64,000 nt of DNA from assembly GCF_041734735.1 (NCBI RefSeq), contig NC_134889.1:355001-419000 (forward strand), in the 5' to 3' direction. Source of the stretch: Babylonia areolata (taxonomy: Eukaryota > Mollusca > Gastropoda > Neogastropoda > Buccinidae). Position 1 is the first letter of the stretch, and each line of letters starts with the position of its first letter. Below the pieces are notes generated by a model that did not search any database, had not been told where the DNA came from, and saw only the letters and a program-made list of their open reading frames with translations. Below are positions 57,795 to 64,000 of the stretch, one piece after another. The translations under genes were made by a program, and so were the position numbers.

Positions 57795-58350
57795 TTCACC
57801 CAACAGGTAGCCATGTCTGGGTTACTCAACACATATCTAAGGACGTCATTTTACATATCAGTGGACGTCATTTCACTGGTAGCCATGTTTGGGATCCTCA
57901 ACATATAACTTAGGACGTGATTTCACATATCAGTGGATGTCATTTCACAGGTAGCTGTCTGGGTTCCTCAACGTGTATCTTAGGACGTCATTTCACATAT
58001 CAATGGACGTCATTTCACAGGTAGCTATGTCTGGGTTCCTCAACGTGTATCTTAGGACGTCATTTCACATATCAGTGTACGTCATTTCACAGGTAACCAT
58101 GTCTGGGTTCCTGAACATGTATCTTAGGACGTCATTTCATATATCAATTGACGTCATTTCACATATCACTGGACGTCATTTCACAGGTAACCATGTCTGG
58201 GTTCCTCAACATATATCACTGGACGTCATTTCATATATCACTGGACGTCATTTCACAGATAGCCATGTCTGGATTCCTAACACATATATAAGGATGTCAT
58301 TTCACATATTAATGGACGTCATTTCACAGGTAGCCATGTCTGGATTCCTC
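57795..58350. repeat. ~72-bp minisatellite with GGACGTCATTTCACATATCA
   Basis: About eight copies with GGACGTCATTTCACAGGTAG, CCATGTCTGGGTTCCTCAAC and ATATATCTTA. Most units carry two GACGTCA (CRE-half-like) motifs. Confidence 0.95.
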
Positions 58351-58359
58351 AGCACATAT

Positions 58360-58540
58360 CTCCCTCTTTGTTCTCATAACCCCATGATCCACAGACTGCT
58401 GCCTTTGTCTTCCACCTTCACCCCCCCTCCTCCACCAACTGCCCCCCCCCCCTCCTGCCTTCCGCCCGATGCCAGATATCTCTCTCCATGTTCTCACAGC
58501 TCAATGATCAACAGACTGCTGCCTTTGTCTTCCACGTCCC
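58360..58540. repeat. Two-copy ~120-bp duplication
   Basis: ATATCTCCCTCTTTGTTCTC against ATATCTCTCTCCATGTTCTC, and CAGACTGCTGCCTTTGTCTT in both, separated by C-rich sequence. Confidence 0.85.
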
Positions 58541-59125
58541 TCCCCACACCCACTGCCTCCTACCCCCTCCCCTCCCGCGTACCCCGCCCACCCCCTACCC
58601 TCCCGACCAGCCAGTGTTTCTCCACCCCTCCTCGCCCCCTTCCCCCCAATCTGCCCCCCCCCCCCCCGCGCCCCCCACAGTCTGTCCTCCCTCCGCCCCC
58701 TATGTTGTGGAGACGGCAGGTGAGGTATAAAGGTACGTGGAGTGGTGACGGCAGGTGAGATATTCAGGTGCGTGGTACAGAGCAGCGTGTCAAGTCAGTG
58801 TGTCAGGCCGGGTCGGGTTGCCTCATGTCCACTTGCACAGAGGGACCAACAAGAAGTGAGCGTCTTGGGTGAGTTTGCTTTGGGGATTGTGCGGCTGTAA
58901 GTTGTGGCCAGCGTTTTGCCGTGTTTGGTCTGCGGTGCGGCTTTTAGACCCTGGTCAGTTTTTTTTTCCTGGACTGTTGTCTTTAGTTCTATGCTTAATG
59001 CTTTCTCCGGCATCTAGCGCCAAGTGGTTGATGACTGTGGCTTTGATGTTTTAGAGTTCATGTGTGACAGTGTGCTTGAGTGTGAGAGAGACAGGGACAC
59101 AGAGACAATCAGACAGATAGAGAGA
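58541..59125. other. C-rich then unique sequence with possible promoter
   Basis: C-rich to 58700, a TATAAAGG at 58726-58733, and a consensus donor CTTGG/GTGAGTTTG near 58868. These could mark a TATA promoter with a short untranslated first exon on the plus strand, but the TATA lies in a 36-bp duplication and there is no coding support. Confidence 0.2.
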
Positions 59126-59134
59126 GAGGGGTCA

Positions 59135-59136
<2 letters not shown>

Positions 59137-59216
<80 letters not shown>
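59137..59216. repeat. (TA)n followed by (GA)n
   Basis: About 22 TA dinucleotides, then about 17 GA dinucleotides. The TA part can extrude a cruciform. Confidence 0.97.
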
Positions 59217-59218
<2 letters not shown>

Positions 59219-59436
59219 ACAGACAAGGAACAAAATGTGTACTTACACACATGCAGCCCACTGCACAATGAAACGAAATGGATTCATTTATCGTCAAGCG
59301 TATTAACAAGTAAGTTCACGATCGTTGTAGGTTCATACAAAAAGGTTTAGCTTTATCATGACCATAGAAATGATAACGAAAGAAGACGAGACCACACAGA
59401 AAGAGAAACAAAACGCCGAAAAGAAATGGTAATAAC
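59217..59436. other. Unique sequence
   Basis: Nothing recognised. Confidence 0.4.
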
Positions 59437-59605
59437 CAGTAGGAGTAGTAGTAGTCCTCCTTCAGTCATGGCTGACCATGGAGTATATCCGACCTAATGT
59501 CTAACTGGGCTGTCTGCTTGGACCATGCAGCGTCGCCTGTGACTGTAGAGACCGATGCGAGAGAGAGAGTCTCTGTCGCAGCGGTCACATGTGTAAGCTG
59601 ATAAG
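59437..59605 (-). mobile_element. LINE 3'-end fragment with C-terminal zinc finger
   Basis: Minus strand encodes TCDRCDRDSLSRIGLYSHRR then RC and VQADSPVRH-stop: a C-x2-C...H-x4-C knuckle of the kind found at the C-terminus of many animal LINE ORF2 proteins. A short 3' UTR runs to a (CTA)n tail (GTAGTAGTAG on the plus strand, 59442-59453), typical of a severely 5'-truncated insertion. The second-strand Cys of the usual CDRDC motif is Ser here. Confidence 0.6.
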
Positions 59606-59753
59606 TAATAATGTGTAAGTAATAACCAAGGAAATGAAATAAGTAATTAACATTTCGTAGTCAAACTGTCAAAGTAAGCAAGGACATTGTGTAGCTGACT
59701 ATGCTAGCAGCATCCTTTTTTGGGGTTTAACGCCGACATCCACCTCAGCTGAT

Positions 59754-59880
59754 ACAGCAGTGTGGAGGGTTGGGGTAATACGGGGGTGGGGGTGGGGGTG
59801 GGGTAATACAGGGGGAGGGTTGAGGTGATACGGTGGGGAGGGTTGGGGTAAAACAGCGTGAGGGTAATACAGAGGGTAAT
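59754..59880. repeat. G-rich minisatellite GGGGGTGGGGGTGGGG
   Basis: About five irregular units of GGGTTGGGGTAATAC with G4-5 runs at 59780-59805; potential quadruplex. Confidence 0.9.
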
Positions 59881-59890
59881 GTGTGTGTGT

Positions 59891-59939
<49 letters not shown>
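59881..59939. repeat. (GT)n microsatellite
   Basis: About 28 GT dinucleotides with one TA. Confidence 0.97.
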
Positions 59940-60224
59940 GATAGTGATCACCCTGCCTTTTTCTTTTTCTCGAATTAGGATTGGCTTTGTGTCAGAACCT
60001 GTCAACACACGCACTGAGTCACAGAAGACACTCACACACAGAGACACAGACACAGGTACATGTTGCAGCAAAAATTAATATTTGTTGAGAACTTCATTTC
60101 TGGTGGTGAATCTAAAAGTCACTTGGATTTCCTTTGGTCTGAGTTGATCATTCATTTTTTGTTTTGTTTATTTATCTTTATGTTTGTTCCATCACCTCTT
60201 TGTTTATTGATTATATATCATACA

Positions 60225-62350
60225 CGTACACAGAGAGGGAGACAGACACAGACAGAGACACGGTGACTGGAGAGAGGGAGCGAGAGACAGAAAGAGAGAG
60301 AGCGGGGGTGGAGAGAGAGACTGACATTCTGACGAACAGACAGACAGGCAGGCATACAGAGAGGTGGGGCGCAGATAAGCACAAGCTCAGACACAGAGAC
60401 AGACAGAAACAGACCAACAGATACAGACAGACAGAAGGACAGACAAGTAAAGACACAGACGCAGACAGACAGAAAGACAGACAAATACAGACACACGGAT
60501 CAACAGACACAAAGACAGACAGAAGGGCAGACAAATATTTATTAGTAAAGACACAGAGACAGACAGAAAGACAGACAAATACAGACACTCAGACCAACAG
60601 ACACAGAGACAGACAGACAAATACAGACACACAGAAAAACAGACACAGAGACAGACAGAAAGACAGACAAATACAGACACACAGACCAACAGACACAGAG
60701 ACAGACAGAAAGACAGACAAATACAGACACTCAGACCAACAGACACAGACAGAAAGACAGACACAGAGACAGACAGAAAGACAGACAAAAACAGACACTC
60801 AGACCGACAGACACAGGCAGAGAGAAAGACAGACACTCAGACCAACAGACACAGACAGAGAGAAAGACAGACAAAGACAGACACTCAGACCAACAGACAC
60901 AGACAGAGAGAAAGACAGACACACAGACTAACAGACACAGACAGAAAGACAGACACAGAGACAGACAGAAAGACAGACAAAAACAGACACTCAGACCGAC
61001 AGACACAGACAGAGAGAAAGACAAAGACAGACACTCAGACCAACAGACACAGACAGAGAGAAAGACAGACAAAGACAGACACTCAGACCAACAGACACAG
61101 ACAGAAAGACAGACACAGACCAACAGACACAGACAGAAGACAGACAAGACAGACAAGAACAAACACAGACAGAAAGACAGACAAAGACAGACACTCAGAC
61201 CAACAGACACAGACAGAGAGAAAGACAGACAAAGACAGACACTCAGACCAACAAACACAGACAGAAAGACAGACAAAGACAGACACTCAGACCAACAAAC
61301 ACAGACAGAAAGACAGACAAAGACAGACCAACAGACACAGACAGAAAGACAGACAAAGACAGACCAACAGACACAGACAGAAAGACAGACCAACAGACAC
61401 AGACAGAAAGACAAAGACACACACAGACCAACAGACACAGACAGAAAGACAGACCAACAGACACAGACAGAAAGACAGACCACACAGACACAGACAGAAA
61501 GACAGACACACAGACACAGACAGAAAGACAGACCAACAGACACAGACAGAAAGACAGACACACAGACACAGACAGAAAGACAGACCAACAGACACAGACA
61601 GAAAGACAGACCCACAGACACAGACAGAAAGACAGACACACAGACACAGACAGAAAGACAGACACACAGACACAGACAGACAAAGACAGACACTCAGAGA
61701 CACACAGACACAGAGAGAAATACAGACACACAGACCAACAGACACAGAGACAAACAGAAAGACAGACACACAGACCAACAGACACAGACAGAAAGACAGA
61801 CACGCAGACCAACAGACACAGAGAGAGGGACAGACAGACACACAGAATAACAGACAGAAAGATAGACAAAGACAGACACACAGACAGACAGACAAAGACG
61901 GACCAACGGACACACACACAGACAGAAAGACAGACTAATAGTAAATACAGACACACAAAATAACAGACACAGAGAGAAAGACAGACAAATACAAAGACAG
62001 ACCAACAAACGCAGACATAGACAGAAAGACAAAGACAGACAACAGATACAGAGATAGACAGAAAGACAGACAAATACAGACACACAGACCATCAGACACA
62101 GAGACAGACAAATACAGACACACAGACCATCAGACACAGACAGAAAGATAGACACAGACAGAACGACAAACACAGACACACAGACACAGACAGAACGACA
62201 AATACAGACACACGGTAACAGACACAGACAGAAGGACAGACACACAGACCAACAGACTCAGAGACAGACAAAGACAGACACACAGACACAGGCAGAAATA
62301 CAGACACATAGACAACAGACACAGAGACAGACAAAGACAGACACACAGAG
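60225..62350. repeat. CAGACAGA-rich minisatellite
   Basis: About 60-70 irregular units from ACAGACAGAAAGACAGAC, CAAAGACAGACACTCAGACC and AACAGACACAGACAG. The long minus-strand Cys/Leu/Ser/Val frames are artefacts of stop-free repeats. Confidence 0.97.
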
Positions 62351-62415
62351 CAACCGACGTTGAGACCACGTCCACAAGTCATGGAGGGAGTCAGAAAAGT
62401 CACGAGGACCCCCCA

Positions 62416-62416
<1 letters not shown>

Positions 62417-62443
<27 letters not shown>
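62417..62443. repeat. C27 homopolymer
   Basis: An uninterrupted run of 27 C, followed by a 65-bp polypyrimidine stretch. Confidence 0.95.
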
Positions 62444-62446
<3 letters not shown>

Positions 62447-62576
62447 CCTCTCTCTTCCCCTTTCTTTCTCCCCTCCCTCTCCTCCCTCCCCTCCTCTGAT
62501 CGGTGCCAGATCTCAGGGCACGGTGTGCGTGGGGGCACCAACTTGTGGCCTGAAGACACCGCCATGGTTCACACAG

Positions 62577-64000
62577 ACTGTGTGCCAGTGGTTCCACAGT
62601 TCAGTTAATCTTGGTGCCAGTGGTTCCACAATACAGTCAGTCTTGGTGCCAGTGGTTCTACAGTTCAGTCTTGGTGCCAGTGGTTTGACAGTTCACACAT
62701 TCTTGGTGCCAGTTGTTCCACTGTTCATTCTTGGTGTCAGTGGTTCCATTGTTCAGTCTTGGTGCCAGTGGTTTGACAGTTCACACAGTCTTGGTGCCAG
62801 TTGTTCCACTGTTCATTCTTGGTGTCAGTGGTTCCATTGTTCATTCTTGGTGCCAGTTGTTCCACTGTTCATTCTTGGTGTCAGTGTGGTTTGACAGTTC
62901 ACACATTCTTGGTGCCAGTTGTTCCACTGTTCAGTCTTGGTGTCAGTGGTTCCATTGTTCATTCTTGGTGCCAGTTGTTCCACTGTTCAGTCTTGGTGCC
63001 AGTGGTTTGACAGTTCACACATTCTTGGTGCCAGTTGTTCCACTGTTCATTCTTGGTGTCAGTGGTTTGACAGTTCACACAGTCTTGGTGCCAGTTGTTC
63101 CACTGTTCATTCTTGGTGTCAGTGGTTCCATTGTTCAGTCTTGGTGCCAGTGGTTCGACAGTTCACACAGTCTTGGTGCCAGTGGTTCCACAGTTCAGTC
63201 TTGGTGCCAGTGGTTCCCCAGTTCACACAGTCTTGGTGCAAGTGGTTCCACCGTTCAGTCAGTCTTGGTGCCAGTGGTTCCCCAGTTCACACAGTCTTGG
63301 TGCAAGTGGTTCCACTGTTCAGTCATTTTGGTGCAAGTGGTTCCACAGTTCAGTTAGTCTTGGTGCAAGTGGTTCCACAGTTCAGTCTTGGTGATAGTGG
63401 TTCCACAGTTCAGTCTTGGTGCTAGTGGTTCCACTGTTCAGTCTTGGTGCCAGTGGTTCCACAGTTCAGTCTTGGTGCCAGTGGTTCCACAGTTCAGTCT
63501 TGGTGCCAGTGGTTCCACAGTTCAGACAGTCTTGGTGCCAGTGGTTCCACAGTTCTGACAGCCTTGGTGCCAGTGGTTCCACAGTTCAGTCTTGGTGCCA
63601 GTGGTTCCACAGTTCACACAGTCTTTGTGCCAGTGGTTCCACAGTTCACACAGTCTTTGTGCCAGTGGTTCCACAGTTCACACAGTCTTGGTGCCAGTGG
63701 TTCCACTGTTCAGTCTTGGTGCCAGTGGTTCCACAGTTCACACAGTCTTTGTGCCAGTGGTTCCACAGTTCACACAGTCTTGGTGCCAGTGGTTCCACTG
63801 TTCAGTCTTTGTGCCAGTGGTTCCACAGTTCACACAGTCTTTGTGCCAGTGGTTCCACAGTTCACACAGTCTTGGTGCCAGTGGTTCCACAGTTCACACA
63901 GTCTTTGTGCCAGTGGTTCCACTGTTCAGTCTTGGTGCCAGTGGTTCCCCAGTTCACGACAGTCTTGGTGCAAGTGGTTCCACTGTTCAGTCATTTTGGT
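62577..64000. repeat. Minisatellite with GGTGCCAGTGGTTCCACAGT, runs off the window
   Basis: About 50 units of TTGGTGCCAGTGGTTCCACA with GTTCA(CACA)GTC linkers (24-31 bp). Variants GTTGTTCCACTGTTCATTC and GTTTGACAGTTCACACA cluster in the first half. It continues beyond 64000. Confidence 0.97.

Noticed and set aside
57071-57832. 12-residue-periodic protein on either strand (FRGVCSDLNWNK or SEQTPLNLFQFK)
   Set aside because: A 36-bp repeat open on both strands; variants change amino acids freely and no signal peptide or splice sites support it.

Overview
This is a repeat-dominated eukaryotic window, most likely from a lophotrochozoan and probably a gastropod mollusc. The evidence is intron-containing genes with GT/AG junctions, several non-LTR retrotransposon (LINE) fragments, no bacterial-style gene packing, and an isolated PML-type DEDDh exonuclease exon of a kind I associate with expanded families in molluscs and fish. 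The species assignment is inference. Summing the tandem-repeat intervals listed here gives roughly 37-38 kb, so about 60% of the 64 kb is minisatellite or microsatellite DNA. Nearly all long open frames are stop-free repeat arrays, not genes.

Three host genes can be supported, all partial. (1) On the plus strand, the last coding exon of a DEDDh exonuclease-like gene lies at 5040-5815. It sits between a 5-kb array whose unit resembles its own 3' splice site and a 71-bp array made of its own 3' end. (2) On the plus strand, the N-terminal half of a neuronal calcium sensor (NCS/frequenin/visinin-like) protein is spread over three small exons at 36496-36559, 44182-44206 and 45227-45275. Codon phases match across both junctions. 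Intron 1 is 7.6 kb and mostly satellite; intron 3 runs beyond the window or hides further exons I could not find. (3) On the minus strand, two phase-compatible exons (18390-18543 and 13000-13301) may encode part of an unrecognised membrane protein. This gene is tentative.

Layout: 1-8160, exonuclease exon plus four arrays. 8160-11470, spacer plus minus-strand LINE debris (endonuclease, RT palm, C-terminal zinc finger). 11.7-12.35 kb, diverged dispersed repeat. 12.4-21.7 kb, satellites around the candidate membrane-protein exons. 21.9-25.1 kb, full copy of a 1.6-kb dispersed element, then a CR1-like LINE. 25.8-31.6 kb, satellites. 31.6-35.3 kb, SINE-like head, further dispersed-element copies and an E-box-rich array. 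36-49 kb, NCS gene with satellite-filled introns, a MITE-like insertion and a LINE RNase H fragment. 49.4-54.8 kb, polypyrimidine array, second full dispersed-element copy (inverted) and an arrays tract. 55.4-56.5 kb, L2-like LINE 3' end. 57-64 kb, more arrays, continuing past the window edge.

The most interesting pattern is that two different genes have intronic satellites whose monomers look like copies of the adjoining splice junction: a 5' splice site in the NCS gene and a 3' splice site in the exonuclease gene. A third array duplicates the 3' end of a coding exon and supplies its stop codon. Together these suggest satellites that nucleate at exon edges and fill introns with decoy splice sites.
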